Below, in pieces: positions 1 to 10,915 of a stretch of 64,000 nucleotides of DNA. Origin of the DNA: Chrysogorgia sp. JL179-B06 (taxonomy: Eukaryota > Cnidaria > Anthozoa > Scleralcyonacea > Chrysogorgiidae); the NCBI GenBank assembly GCA_035772405.1, contig JAYKKM010000427.1, forward strand, positions 3,176,501 through 3,240,500. The letters are read 5' to 3'. The notes beneath the pieces are model-generated. The model saw nothing but the letters and a program-made list of their open reading frames with translations, was not told the DNA's origin and searched no databases. Within the stretch, counting starts at the first letter, position 1. Each line of letters starts with the position of its first letter. The position numbers were made by a program, and so were the translations under genes.

Positions 1-96
1 GCTGTTGGGAAAACAAGAAGAAATCATGCGCTGTTAGCCGCGAGATTAAACTGGTTCATTTACGACCACAAGTCAGAGAGACTTCGTGGCATTTGA
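1..96 (+). CDS. Possible 3' terminal exon of an unidentified gene
   Basis: Reading frame 1 is open from the first base to a TGA at 94-96, giving 31 residues rich in Arg, Leu and aromatic residues and ending LRGI. The composition looks like protein rather than low-complexity sequence, and the frame enters from outside the window, so this may be the last piece of a plus-strand gene. I do not recognise the family. A 31-codon frame can occur by chance, and there is no splice acceptor to examine because the left edge cuts the sequence. Orientation would be tail-to-tail with SRPRB. Confidence 0.35.
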   Translation, partial: AVGKTRRNHALLAARLNWFIYDHKSERLRGI

Positions 97-288
97 CAAT
101 ACCTAACAGAGAATCTTGGCAAAATGTGAACTACTTTGTTATTCAATTGAAACTTTAGTTCTTTGACGCGTGCTGAAACATATATACTCATTTGATTTGA
201 TATTCGTTTCGTGAAATTTTTTATAAAGGCTAGCTACCTTAATCTGTCATGGGTCTAGTGTCACTAAAGGTGGAAACCAGAGTATCTG

Positions 289-289
<1 letters not shown>

Positions 290-357
<68 letters not shown>

Positions 358-378
358 TCAGTCAGTCGGTCAGTCAGT
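290..378. repeat. GACA / GGCA / GTCA microsatellite
   Basis: A tetranucleotide run that drifts from GACA to GGCA to GTCA units. The stepwise change is typical of slippage with point substitution. Confidence 0.9.
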
Positions 379-385
379 AAACAGA

Positions 386-457
386 TGATACATGGACGAT
401 CGTCAAGCTCATATCCTCAGAAAAATTATTCTGAGTCCCGGACAGGAATCGGACCTG
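386..457 (-). repeat. Truncated tRNA-derived SINE
   Basis: On the minus strand this matches the B-box end (CAGGTCCGATTCCTGTCCGGGACTC-like, split here for length) and the body of the SINE whose full-length copies lie at 16673-16870 and 19415-19600. The tRNA 5' half is missing. Confidence 0.7.
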
Positions 458-584
458 TATAAGAGAGACTTTTTATTTGTAAAGAGAGACTTTTTATTTG
501 TCAGGAGACAAAAATAAAAATTAATTCTACGCGCGCAAAACCCATGCGTTAACGTTACGTAATTGTGATGTCTCTCTATAAGCG

Positions 585-710
585 GATAGCCTCTAAGGTG
601 GACACATAATCTCGGCCGCTTCTACATCATTTACTATATTAAAACTCTCTCTAAGGCGGACAACAAATTTGGCCCCGAAGGTGTTCGCTTTAGAGAGAGT
701 TCACTGTAGT
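585..710. repeat. CTCTAAGGCGGACA foldback element fragment
   Basis: Contains CTCTAAGGTGGACA, then CTCTCTAAGGCGGACAACA, and closes with TTAGAGAGAGTTCACTG. The same words occur in inverted or direct form at 49340-49460 and 53395-53580, so this is a dispersed family. Confidence 0.6.
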
Positions 711-747
711 TAATACTACGCGACAGTAGAAATTGATAACACGTAGT

Positions 748-753
748 TTTATT
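748..753 (-). promoter_or_regulatory. SRPRB poly(A) signal
   Basis: AATAAA on the minus strand, about 75 bases past the SRPRB stop codon, at a normal distance for 3' end formation. Confidence 0.6.
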
Positions 754-825
754 TGCGCACGTACACATGTACGCGACGTCAGTGGAATTCCACCTTTATA
801 GTATTTATACTTTATAGCTATAGCA

Positions 826-3800
826 TCAAATGAGTTTATTCAGCCATTCTTCGATGTTTTTCAAGTCTGTCTCGTCCTCTGTGTTTCCCTTCGAGAAACT
901 ACATTCGAGAAACTCCACTTGCATTCTTGTTACGTCCTCGAAATCAAAATCCTTCCCTTTTTGTCCCACTGTCACCGAGTCCTTGTTCATCGACTGCTCG
1001 TCGAGGCCTTTCACGGCGGCAGCACGAGTCTTGCGGAGCGTGGTGCTGAGGAAACGATAAAGATTAGTTATGCGTTATCCGTCGAGTTAATATGACTGGA
1101 CTTGGGAAGTTGCAAAAGCTTTTTTCAAAATATTTTAATGCTAGAAATGTTAGGGACACTCCACCCTAAAAACAATTGTTACTTAAATGAAATTTCTTTG
1201 TCGCTTCACATGAGAATGGGTATTAGTTTTCTTCTAATCTTTTTTAGTATTAGAGAAATTTGGCTTTGTTTATCGTAATACACCATTTTTGTTATGATTG
1301 CGGGCGAATGCGGTCACTCCCATTAATTTTGACGTCATGGAGTGATAGAAACACTTTGAAAAGAAATCCTTCACAATATAAGCCAGTTCGTAATGTCCAC
1401 TGCGCATCAAAATGACGAGTTCTGCGTCGGGATCAAACTTATTTATTATCAGGCTAAAACCACAATAGACATTTGCATTTCTATTTACACTTGCAAATTC
1501 GTTATACTGAATTCCCCAGCCTGATGTTATGAATTGAAATAAGTTTAATCCCGACGCAGAACGCGCCATTTTGATGCGCAGTCGATATTACGAACTGGCT
1601 TATAGCATGAATAAAAATCCTACACAGTAGACTAAGACCACGTTATTGTCATGCTATTGTGAAGGGTTTCTTTGTGTAGTACTCGATGACGTCAAAAATT
1701 AATGGAGCAACCGCATTCGCGTGCAATCAGAATAAAAATGGCGGCCTTCAATTTCCCAAAAATACGATAAACAAAGCCAAATTTCTCTAAAACTAAAACG
1801 ATTAGAAGAAAACTAATACCCATTCTCATGTAAAGCGACAAAGAACTTTCATTTAAGAAACACTTGTTTTGAAGGTGGAGTGTCCTTTAATAAAACATAA
1901 CTGTAGATATTGTTCTACTAAATTTTGTCAAATTTAAATCGCTATTCTACTACAAAACAACATTGTTTATCAACCAACCTCTTCCTCCGTCGCACAAAGC
2001 AAAACTAGCCGCCATTTTGTTTGGCCCGAAAATGAATAACGCCAAGATTGAGCAGCCAATCAGATTGCACAAAAAGCACTATCTGTTTGTGAGGGACATA
2101 CTAATAGAGTTCGGCAATACTTACATTTCCTTTGCTAGTTGGGATTTAATAACATTTTGAGATTTTGAGGTGGTCAGATCTGCAAGGAAAATGCCATTGA
2201 TGTTGGAGTATCACGTGAGAGGGTGTAGCTATGGTGATGTTGTTTACATTAATACCTTGTTTGTTGCAGGCAATGAGTAGATGTGGAGCTAACTTGTGAA
2301 AGGTCTTGTTGCTAAGGATATCAAATAAACATCTGAAAAGAATATAAAAAGAAGATAAACAGGAGATTCTGCCTCCTTTCTTTCCTTCTTTCCTTTCTTC
2401 CTTCCTTCTGTTACTCTTTCCTTTCTTCCTTCCTTCTGTTACTCTTTCCCTCCCTCCTTCCTTCCTTTCCTCCCTCCTTCCTTCCTTCCTTTCCTTCCTC
2501 CCTCCATCCTCTTTCCTTCCTTCCTTCCTCCTTCCTTCCTTCCTTCCATCCTTCACTCCTTCCCTCCTCCCTCCATTCCTTCCCCCTCCCTCCTTCCCTC
2601 CCTGCCTCCTTCAATCAGTACTTACTCTGCAACAGCATGAAGCTCTCTTGGAAAGTTAACACTGTCCACAACAAAAATGATCCCCCTAAAACAGACAACA
2701 TACAGGGTATGGTACAAATATGAAAAACAAGTTACCCTATTCAGTCAGTACTTTACCAATAACCTTCCAAGCACTTTAACTTATCAAATGGAGAGAATGT
2801 GCCTGTCATGACAAATATAGTGCATGTAATATTTTCCTTTACCTGGCAAAATCTTTGAATTGATCAATAAATTTCCCTCTTAACTTCTCATTACCAGGAA
2901 TATCAATCAATTCCAATACTTTACTTGGATCATTCTACAATATCAACATACAGATTCTCCTTATTGGTCTCCAAACATTTTGTATAGTACTAGTTAGGAG
3001 AAGATGTTTTAAAGCACAGTTTATCATTGGTGATCATTTCCTTAATTCTCATTACCTCTATACTTGGTTAACCATTGATATTATTAGGAGAAGTTAGGTA
3101 CTGATCACTGCTGGAGCATATAAAAAGGTAAAACCAAATGATATGACAAAAACAAACCTGTTTCTTTAATTCATAGATCCCTATGTTTTCTTTAATGGAA
3201 GTATGAGTTGCCAAAAACGTGCCATAATAAAGCTAAATCAATACAGAAATAGTTAATGTTGTCATTACCTAAGAACTTGTTCAAAAATGGCCTCCAAATT
3301 AATATTCTTTTATAATTGCATATAAATTAGAGCCCTTATGAATTCGTTTTCACTTTTCATGTACAAAATTGAAAAGGATTCTTACTTCAAAACAAGGTCA
3401 TAAGCAGCCCTGCTGGGAGGGAGGTAGCCGGGGTAACTGGCCCAGCGCAAATTAGGGGCCCGAAACAGTATCCATCATGCAAATCCTACACATAGAATGA
3501 AGCTCCCAAGGCATTTAGGGAACCTTCCCTTGGGACTATCTTGGCAGCCCTGGTCATAAGGGCCAATTTATATGCATATAAAAGAATTCTAAATTGTCAG
3601 CCATTTATGAATAAGGTCTATTTCTATCGCAATAACTCACCCTTGTAAATAATAATGTTTTACCAGCGTCAGACAGCCCAATGAGCAGCACTGTGTTGCA
3701 TTTGTTACGACTTCTACTAATGATCCAAGCCACAACTAAACCAACAATAAAACTCATACTATATCATCTTTACACAAAGATGTTAGGTTTAGCCTAAGTA

Positions 3801-4711
3801 AAGTTAACTTTTAAAGTTAGGTTTAGCCTAAGTAAAGTTAACTTTTAAAGTTAGGTTTAGCCTAAGTGAAATTAACTTTTAAAGTTAGGTTTAGCCTAAG
3901 TAAAGTTAACTTTTATCAGTAACTGGTCAATGTGCAACTGATATATAACCAACTGTAATGTACCGATCAATTTGAAACATCAATATTTTCCCCGGGCATC
4001 CCCTGGGAATTTGACTCTAAGCTGTGTCTAGGGAATAGGGAATTTGATGTTCCAGGCCTTTTGTCGGGTCGAGAATTTGTGCGTTCTGCTTGCGGAGTCA
4101 CGGACTATCTAAAGCTTTGTCATGGCCACCATTTTCTTTACAATGGTGTGGAATCAGTTGAACGATTGTTAATGTTAGATTTTAAAGAGATTCCACTTTC
4201 GTCAAGGACTGGTTTGTCAAAAATGAATGGAATTTCTGTACTTCCAGTTTCATAATTTGGCCATGCAGGGTCGAGCATTTGCCTGTTTAATTTCTTGCTG
4301 CAGTAGGGCATTTGAATACTTTTTTGCTGGATGGGATTATGGGAATTTGAACGACCAAATTTTCAAAGGCTTTATCTTATAATGAAACTGTAATTAGTTT
4401 TATAAGTAACATTGAGAATATATTGTTGTAAGAGCATTGAGACTATTGTATAATACTCCTAATACGTCTTTAGTATTATTATTAATATTATTATTATTTC
4501 GGTGATGATTCATTGTTCAATTTTAATAAACAAGCCTTGCTATAACAAAATATTTCATCTACTATAATAGTATAAATTGCACAAAAGGGATTATAAAAAT
4601 ATCATCCTTACCAATAGTTAGTAAAACAACTAAAACTGCAGTGCCAATGGCGAATGAAGCGCCTTGTGGGCCCTCAAAAAGCTGCATTATCGTTTCCAGT
4701 TGAGCCGCCAT
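826..4711 (-). CDS. SRPRB: Signal recognition particle receptor subunit beta
   Basis: Membrane-anchored small GTPase of the SRP receptor; it holds SRP receptor alpha at the ER membrane for co-translational targeting. Minus-strand exons: 4612-4711, 3641-3735, 3158-3232, 2843-2934, 2626-2685, 2256-2332, 2125-2179, 826-1045. All introns are GT-AG and phases agree, giving 774 bases and 257 residues (human about 271). Residues 15-37 form the N-terminal membrane anchor. The P-loop is GLSDAGKT (53-60), followed by THTSIKENIG (switch I region), DIPGNEKLR (G3, from 101), CNKQD (G4, 163-167) and the C-terminal FLECS (G5-like). The start codon lies in ATGGCGGC. The gene is divergent from DCAF10. Its introns carry a 34-bp repeat, an inverted repeat and a TTCC tract. 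Confidence 0.95.
1149..1889. repeat. Foldback (MITE-like) element in SRPRB intron 7
   Basis: The left arm (from about 1149, starting AGGGACACTCCACCC) reappears inverted at about 1750-1889, ending GGTGGAGTGTCC. Arms are about 130-200 bases with good similarity, and a second inner pair of arms surrounds the centre. No transposase frame. A member of the foldback group with AGTGTC-type ends. Confidence 0.85.
2370..2612. repeat. TTCC/CCCT polypyrimidine tract
   Basis: Imperfect TTCC/TCCC tract of about 240 bases within SRPRB intron 5; it is polypurine on the transcribed sense of SRPRB. Long open frames of Gly/Lys/Glu/Arg across it are artefacts of the repeat. Confidence 0.9.
3773..3918. repeat. 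34-bp tandem repeat in SRPRB intron 1
   Basis: About 4.3 copies of a unit built on GTTAGGTTTAGCCTAAGTAAA plus AGTTAACTTTTAAA. Each unit contains internal palindromes (TTTAGCCTAA, AGTTAACTT), so single strands could form hairpins. Confidence 0.85.
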
Positions 4712-4874
4712 ATTGTCTTTTTGAAAAATGTGCGGCCAACGGGAAATTCCGATTCGTTGCCGAAGGTTCACCGATTTTGAGATTACAATTTGATACTTGT
4801 GTTATATATATTTCAATAGTTCATCAATATTATTTACCTCTTTTGAATACATTTTTCGCAGTGGAGGACGTGAT
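4712..4874. promoter_or_regulatory. Bidirectional promoter between SRPRB and DCAF10
   Basis: Only 163 bases separate the two divergent start codons, so both genes must share core promoter sequence. No clear TATA box. The SRPRB start is embedded in ATGGCGGC, as in TISU/YY1-type promoters with short 5' leaders. Confidence 0.6.
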
Positions 4875-5938
4875 ATGGAAGAGAAAGGGCCAAGTAATCA
4901 ATATTCATCAATACAGATGACTAGGGAACGTGAGATAGGCAAGATGTACAAAGAAGACACCCTAACTTCTAAATATTACAGATATATCAAAAGAAGATAT
5001 TCCTGGTCAAGGGACAAAGGTTCAACCGACCATGGTGGTATATTCGACTTGGAGTTTTCACCAAGTGGGAGGTCCCTTGTGGCTGCTTGTGAGAAAGCGA
5101 CCATTTTGATACTAGATCCTTATTCTAGAAAATTAGTATCAAGGATCGACGGCGCACACGGTGATGCTGTGAATTGTATTTGTTTTTTGGATGAAAGAAC
5201 ATTTGCTAGTGGATCCGATGATAACAATATTGCATTATGGGATGCCCGTATGCTCCGCGAGCACGTCACTAAGCTAGTAGGACATACAAGTTGGGTCAAG
5301 AGTTTGCAATACCATAGGACAACACAACATCTGGTGACGTCAGCGTTCGACGACACTGTCAGGATATGGGATATAAACAGTTATTCCAACAGTCAACCTA
5401 AAAGCAAAGTGATATATAAAGAGACAAGGTTGACTCGCATGCAACTAAGTCCAGCTGGCGATAAACTCATAGTCTCAACACTTGGCGGTTCCCTTACTAT
5501 CTTCCATAATTTCAATTTGGAAACATTTGAGGAAGACATTAACAAACGCAAATTTGCAAGCCATCTCGCCCATGGCAAGAGCTCTCGTAAGTTGCATTCA
5601 ACAGGTCGTAATGATCCAGAGTCCATCGTGGAATTCCCACACCCCCCTTGGTGTGTGACATCACTCCAGGTCCATCCCCAAGGTTGGTGCTTGTTGTCTC
5701 GTTACTGTAGTAAACAACAGCAACATGAGTATACCACAATTCATGATATCCAATCAATCCCTCATGGTAAGACCAGTTTATTTTAGCTTTTATTCTTCAA
5801 GGGTTAGTCAATTCCAAGAATGACCATCCCCCTGGGAATTAGCATTTATGTTTCACACATTATACAAAAATATTTTGAGCCAATACCAACAATGACTTCT
5901 ACTGCAACTATGAAGAACACTTTGGAACCCAAGTAATT

Positions 5939-6014
<76 letters not shown>

Positions 6015-6337
6015 GAAGGAAGGAAGGAAGGAAGGAAGGAAGGAAGGAAGGAAGGAAGGAAGGAAGGAAGGAAGGAAGGAAGGAAGGAAGGAAGGAAGGA
6101 AGGAATGAAGGAAGGAAGGAAGGAAGGAAGGAAGGAAGGAAGGAAGGAAGGAAGGAAGGAAGGAAGGAAGGAAGGAAGGAAGGAAGGAAGGAAGGAAGGA
6201 AGGAAGGAAGGAAGGAAGGAAGGAAGGAAGGAAGGAAGGAAGGAAGGAAGGAAGGAAGGAAGGAAGGAAGGAAGGAAGGAAGAAAGAAAGAATGAAAGGA
6301 GGGAGGAAGGAAAGAAAGAAAGAAAGAAAGAAAGAAA

Positions 6338-6421
<84 letters not shown>

Positions 6422-6524
6422 GAAGGAAGGAAGGAAGGAAGGAAGTAAGGAAGGAAGGAAGGAAGGAAGGAAAGGAAGGAAGGAAGGAAGAAAGAAAGAA
6501 TGAAAGGAAGGAAGGGAGGAAGGA

Positions 6525-6619
<95 letters not shown>

Positions 6620-7881
6620 GGGAGGGAAGGAATACTAAACCTACAGTGCTTCTTAAAACAATAAGAAAGGAAAAAGTAAAATTAACTTAAATGGGAGTGA
6701 TAAAATCAGCCATTTTCTGTTCTAATATTTTCAGTACGTGTTTTTGCATCATTTCCATTACATTTACAATATTGTTCAACATTCATTACTCCAAGTAGCA
6801 GTGGATGCATGTACGCATTGCGTACCTATTTTTTTGTAAAGATAGTGCTAATTCCCAGGGCACGTACTCACAGTTTAATGATGACATAAACCGATTTTTC
6901 CAACAATGTAAAAATTATTCTGACAAAGAAGACTTAAAGGACATTGGCAACACAAATTAAGTTTGTCCAATATGAAAGAACTCGTAAAATGATATAGAGT
7001 AACACCTTTTACAACATTTCCATATTTTACTTTGTTTTTGAAATATTTCAGTTTGTTTGATATGTAAATGAGATGGTCTCTAACATCAGGTGCGTTTACA
7101 CACATTAAACATTAGTTCCATCTTCAAGCTTGTTCCACAAATTTACTTGAAATGTGCGTATAATACCTCCTCATGATAATGAATGTTGTAAACTTAGCAA
7201 TCACTGAGATATAAGACTTTTTTAATGAGTGAAAATTCCCTGCACCTGACGTCAGAGACATTTACATATCAAACAAACTGAAATATTTCAAAAACGAAGT
7301 AAAATACGGAAAAGTTGTAAAAGGTGTCACTCTATCATTTTACGAGTTCCTTCATATTAGACAAACTTAATTTTTGTTGCCAATGTCCTTTAAGATGTAT
7401 GGGATCTGTCCAACCGCACACTCTAGCTATATGTCACCATTAATTTATCTGTGTTTGTGACACCCCTGTGTGCAAGTTGAAATCCTGTTCGAGTCAACAA
7501 TGTTTGACTCTTCTCTCTTCTTTTTTCTCTAAACCAATTCAACCACCTGAACCAGGAAATACAAATGTTAAAAGACTGAGTCACTACATTGGGGAATCGA
7601 CTTCAGGCCAAGGCATCATCAAACAGCAAGATTTTAGCAAAGATGGACGCGTTATTGCATCACCATTTGGTTATGGGACTCGATTGCTTGCATTCAGTCG
7701 TGATTGTTGCGAGTTGTGTGAGTGCGAGCAAGAAAGTCCGACGACGAAAGAATTACAAGAAATAAAATATCTTGTAAGTCACAGATATCCAGTATGTACC
7801 AGTAAATTCTCATCAACTCATATGTTACTTGTGACTGGTTGTTTAGGAGGTGATATTGTATTTCACGAACCAAAATTATAA
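4875..7881 (+). CDS. DCAF10: DDB1- and CUL4-associated factor 10 (WD-repeat protein)
   Basis: WD40 substrate receptor for the CUL4-DDB1 ubiquitin ligase. Exons 4875-5766 and 7556-7881 join in phase 1 (CATG|GTAAG to CCAG|GAAAT) to give 405 residues, shorter than the human protein (about 559), mostly at the N-terminus. Repeats begin near residue 54 ([16 protein letters not shown]). The WDxR motif used for DDB1 docking is visible in IALWDAR, followed by GHTSWVKSL and a second WD dipeptide in VRIWD. The C-terminal part ([41 protein letters not shown]) matches the conserved end of DCAF10. The frame is open 26 codons further upstream to 4797, but the Met at 4875 leads directly into conserved sequence. 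The intron holds a 700-bp purine repeat and a foldback element. Confidence 0.93.
5938..6632. repeat. GAAA/GGAA polypurine microsatellite
   Basis: About 700 bases of alternating blocks of (GAAA)n and (GGAA)n in the DCAF10 intron, with few interruptions. The 188- and 132-residue frames of Lys/Glu/Arg/Gly over it are repeat artefacts. Confidence 0.97.
6930..7397. repeat. Foldback element in DCAF10 intron
   Basis: Left arm from about 6930 (TTAAAGGACATTGGCAAC, then AAATATTTCAGTTTGTTTG) is mirrored at about 7265-7397 (CAAACAAACTGAAATATTTC, ending GTTGCCAATGTCCTTTAA). Arms are about 130 bases; the centre is unique. Confidence 0.88.
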
Positions 7882-7929
7882 TGAACAATGCTTAAAATAA
7901 CATTGATTTGAGGGCCTGAAGAAAAATAG

Positions 7930-8418
7930 GACTTTTTGTCACTTTGCAATTGAATCGAAAATTAAGTTTATCTTATTTGAAAAACCTCTTAAACCAATGA
8001 GGAATAACAACTTACAGCTCTTCCATATTTCACTCAGCTCTTGATATATTTAAACTTATGTGATATTTAAATGAGCTGGTTTATGACGTAGCAAGTTGTA
8101 CACAACATTAGAAAATCATGTATATCTTTCCAATATTATTAAAAGAAATCACTCAAAACTTTGTAATTGCTACAGCTCATGAAACAAAACATTAAAGACA
8201 AGCTTCAAGTGATTTCGTTCAATAATCTTTAAGATATACAGGATTTTCCAATGTTGTGTACAACTTGCTACGTCATAGATTATCTCATTTGAATATCACC
8301 TAAGTCTAAATATCTCAAGAAGTAAGTTAAATATGGAAGAGTTGTAAATTGTTACTCCTCATTGTTTTAAGAGTTCTTTCAAATGAGACAAACTTGATTT
8401 TCGATTCATTGACACTTT
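7930..8418. repeat. Foldback element 3' of DCAF10
   Basis: Left arm (TTTGTCACTTTGCAATTGAATC, split as a long motif; then GACGTAGCAAGTTGTACAC) and right arm (GTGTACAACTTGCTACGTC, then TCGATTCATTGACACTTTAA) are inverted copies of about 170 bases. Same general design as the elements at 6930 and 25868. Confidence 0.87.
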
Positions 8419-8884
8419 AACGAGTAAGCGTACTTTCATAAAAGTCTTGTATCAACTGCAATTGTCGACAGATGTTTACAATACTGATATATGAAACATA
8501 AAGACAGCTTTATGTATATATTATAACGATCGAAAACGATCTATATGGGCCATAATGTCTCCGCCAACTTCAGGCCCAATTGAATCAACACACAAGTGAA
8601 ATTGCAGATACAGTACCTATAAGGAACAACATTAACTCATAGCGATGAAAAGCTGAAATGATAATATAATGGCAAGACATGGTAATTTAGAAGCTTTATT
8701 TCAGTGTCAATGACCTTAGCTTTTACATAATGATGGAGGCAACATTAAACCTATGTTACAATACAAATTGGAAAGGTTTCGTATACTGCTGAAATACTGT
8801 GTGGAAGGTGTAATGTTTTGTCAGAAAGTACAATAAAAAAACACTTTATGTTCCACTCTATGACGAAGAAACATTAGACTTCCT
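8419..8884. other. Unannotated AT-rich spacer
   Basis: No coding frame, repeat array or RNA-like structure seen between two foldback elements. Confidence 0.5.
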
Positions 8885-9512
8885 ATTAGTCCAGCGGCTA
8901 AGGTGAAAATTGTTCGTTTTTTTATTAAAGCATAAAACTTGGTAAGTAGATATAGTTACTAGATGATTTTCTGATATAGAGGCAATGCAGATTTCTTCCT
9001 GGTTGCCACTAAATCTTCCAATTTACCTATTAAAGTACTATCTTATAAAAAGGTGAAAATTCAAAGTTCACTTTTAGCGAATATCACCCATATCATTAGA
9101 AAGTTCGCCAAAAAAACTATATGAAGGACATTCAAGCGGGTTGTACGATTTTCCAAGCTCATTTTGAGTTACAGAAGGCTAAACCCACTAAAAACAAGAA
9201 TTTTGTAGCATTTTGCAGCATTTTCCATATTTTTGAGCGTTAATAACTCAAAATAGGCTTAGAAAATCGTCCTACCCGCTTGAATGTCCTTGATATAGTT
9301 TTTTGCGAACTTTCGAATGATATTGGTGATATTCGCTAAAAGTGAACTTTGAATTTTCACCTTTTTATAAGATAGTACTTTAATAGGTAAATTGGAAGAA
9401 AAATTCGATTTTGTGGCAACCAGGAAGAAATCTTGTATTGCCTCTATATCAGAAAATCATCAACACTAGTAATTTTGAGGCAAAATTTCGGGCTTAACCG
9501 CCGGACTATACA
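8885..9512. repeat. Foldback element with long perfect arms
   Basis: The arm at about 8980-9190 (including CTTATAAAAAGGTGAAAATT and TTTTAGCGAATATCACC) is found inverted at about 9235-9445. Outer ends are CTATTAGTCCAGCGGCTAAG and TTAACCGCCGGACTATACA, weaker copies of one another. Arm identity is high, suggesting recent insertion. Confidence 0.88.
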
Positions 9513-9823
9513 TACTATTCGGCAGTACATCAACCCTTTTATAGTATTTGATTTGTATTTCTACACTAACTTCGAAGGACAACAGTTCTATATTTAAAAC
9601 GTTACAGTACGTTAGGAAGCCTACTTCATGAATATACTAAAAAGTAAAGAAGTAGAATTAAGCAGTACATTGTTATAATAAATACACGTGCAAAATGAAA
9701 GAGAGTAATATTCATGTTCAAGCGATACGGTGAACAGTTGTTTTAACATATTAAATAACAGATTTAGTACAAACCTGCCTCAAAAGATATATCTTGTTAC
9801 AAGCTTTTAATATCATTAGTATT

Positions 9824-10805
9824 AAGGTGGTAAATACGTGAAAATGGGCTAAAATTTGGCCGATATGTATAAAAACAATACATGGGTACAATACACAATT
9901 TATTCTACGTAATACGCTATATATGGTATTAAATGAAAGCTACATTCATGTAGATTATGATAAAACATGAATTGATAGCATAGTGTATACCAGTTATCAG
10001 CTAGTTAATCATTTAATATCTTACATAATGAGTACATATGATGAGGTACCGATGGGAAAACAGTGATGCATGTATCAACCCAAATTAGTTCTAGTGATAC
10101 GAAACTTGGTAAAACATCCAACCAAAGACAGATCTGTGTTCTGTAGTAAAATCATAAATTTATCTCCAGGGTAAGTACCGACCACAACCTATTTGTGAAT
10201 CAAATAATAATAGAGAATTTGATTTTTTAAACACGGAGTGCTCGCATAAAAGGGGAAGCCCCTCCTCCTCGAAACAATGGAGTCTTTGAAATTTTAAAAA
10301 TCAATTCAAACAATGGAGTCTCGAAACCATGGAGATTTTGTTGTCTTGATTACTTCTCATTTCTCGTTGTTTCCTGACCAACGACAGTAATTGAACTAAT
10401 TATGATTGGCACGCTGAGCATCTCACCGCCAATATATACAAGCACTCCGTGTTTAAATATCTCACCATAACCACCAATTTTACTACAGAACACATATCTG
10501 TCTTTGGTTAGATGTTTTACCAAGTCTCGTATCATTAGAATTAGTTTTGGTTGATATATCACTATTTTCCCATGGGTACCTGATCATATATACTCATTAT
10601 GTAAGCTATTAAATGATTAACTAGCTGCTAACTGGTATACATTCTGCTATCAATTCATGTTTTATCATAATCTACATGAATGTAGCTTTCATTTAATACC
10701 ATACATAGCGTATTACGTAGCATAAATTGTGTATTATACCCATGTATTGTTTTTACACATATCGGCCAAATTTTAGCCCATTTTCACGTATTTACCACCT
10801 TAAGT
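9824..10805. repeat. ~980-bp foldback element
   Basis: Begins TTAAGGTGGTAAATACGTG and ends CACGTATTTACCACCTTAA, perfect inverted termini. Arms extend about 240-330 bases inward (GAAAGCTACATTCATGTAG is mirrored by CTACATGAATGTAGCTTTC). No transposase. TTAA at both outer edges is a candidate target-site feature. Confidence 0.9.
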
Positions 10806-10915
10806 AATATTTTTAAGTCCACTTGTTATGTGATTACTGATTAGTTACCTCCAAAAACATGAAACTAGTCTACAGTTTTTAGAAATAATATTTTCCCATA
10901 ATGTTCTCCATTGGT

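Larger units (their letters stand above)
97..747. other. Intergenic spacer with satellite and repeat fragments
   Basis: No coding signal seen. It holds a GACA/GGCA/GTCA microsatellite (about 290-378), a fragment of the tRNA-derived SINE (about 386-457, minus) and a piece of the CTCTAAGGCGGACA-type element (about 585-710) that recurs near 49.3 and 53.4 kb. Confidence 0.6.

Noticed and set aside
4797..4875. Upstream in-frame start for DCAF10 at 4797
   Set aside because: The ORF begins with a non-ATG codon and the residues are unlike any DCAF10; it lies in the compact shared promoter.
5937..6690. Long Lys/Glu/Arg/Gly open frames
   Set aside because: They run through a (GAAA)n/(GGAA)n microsatellite inside the DCAF10 intron; no stop codons arise because of the repeat unit.
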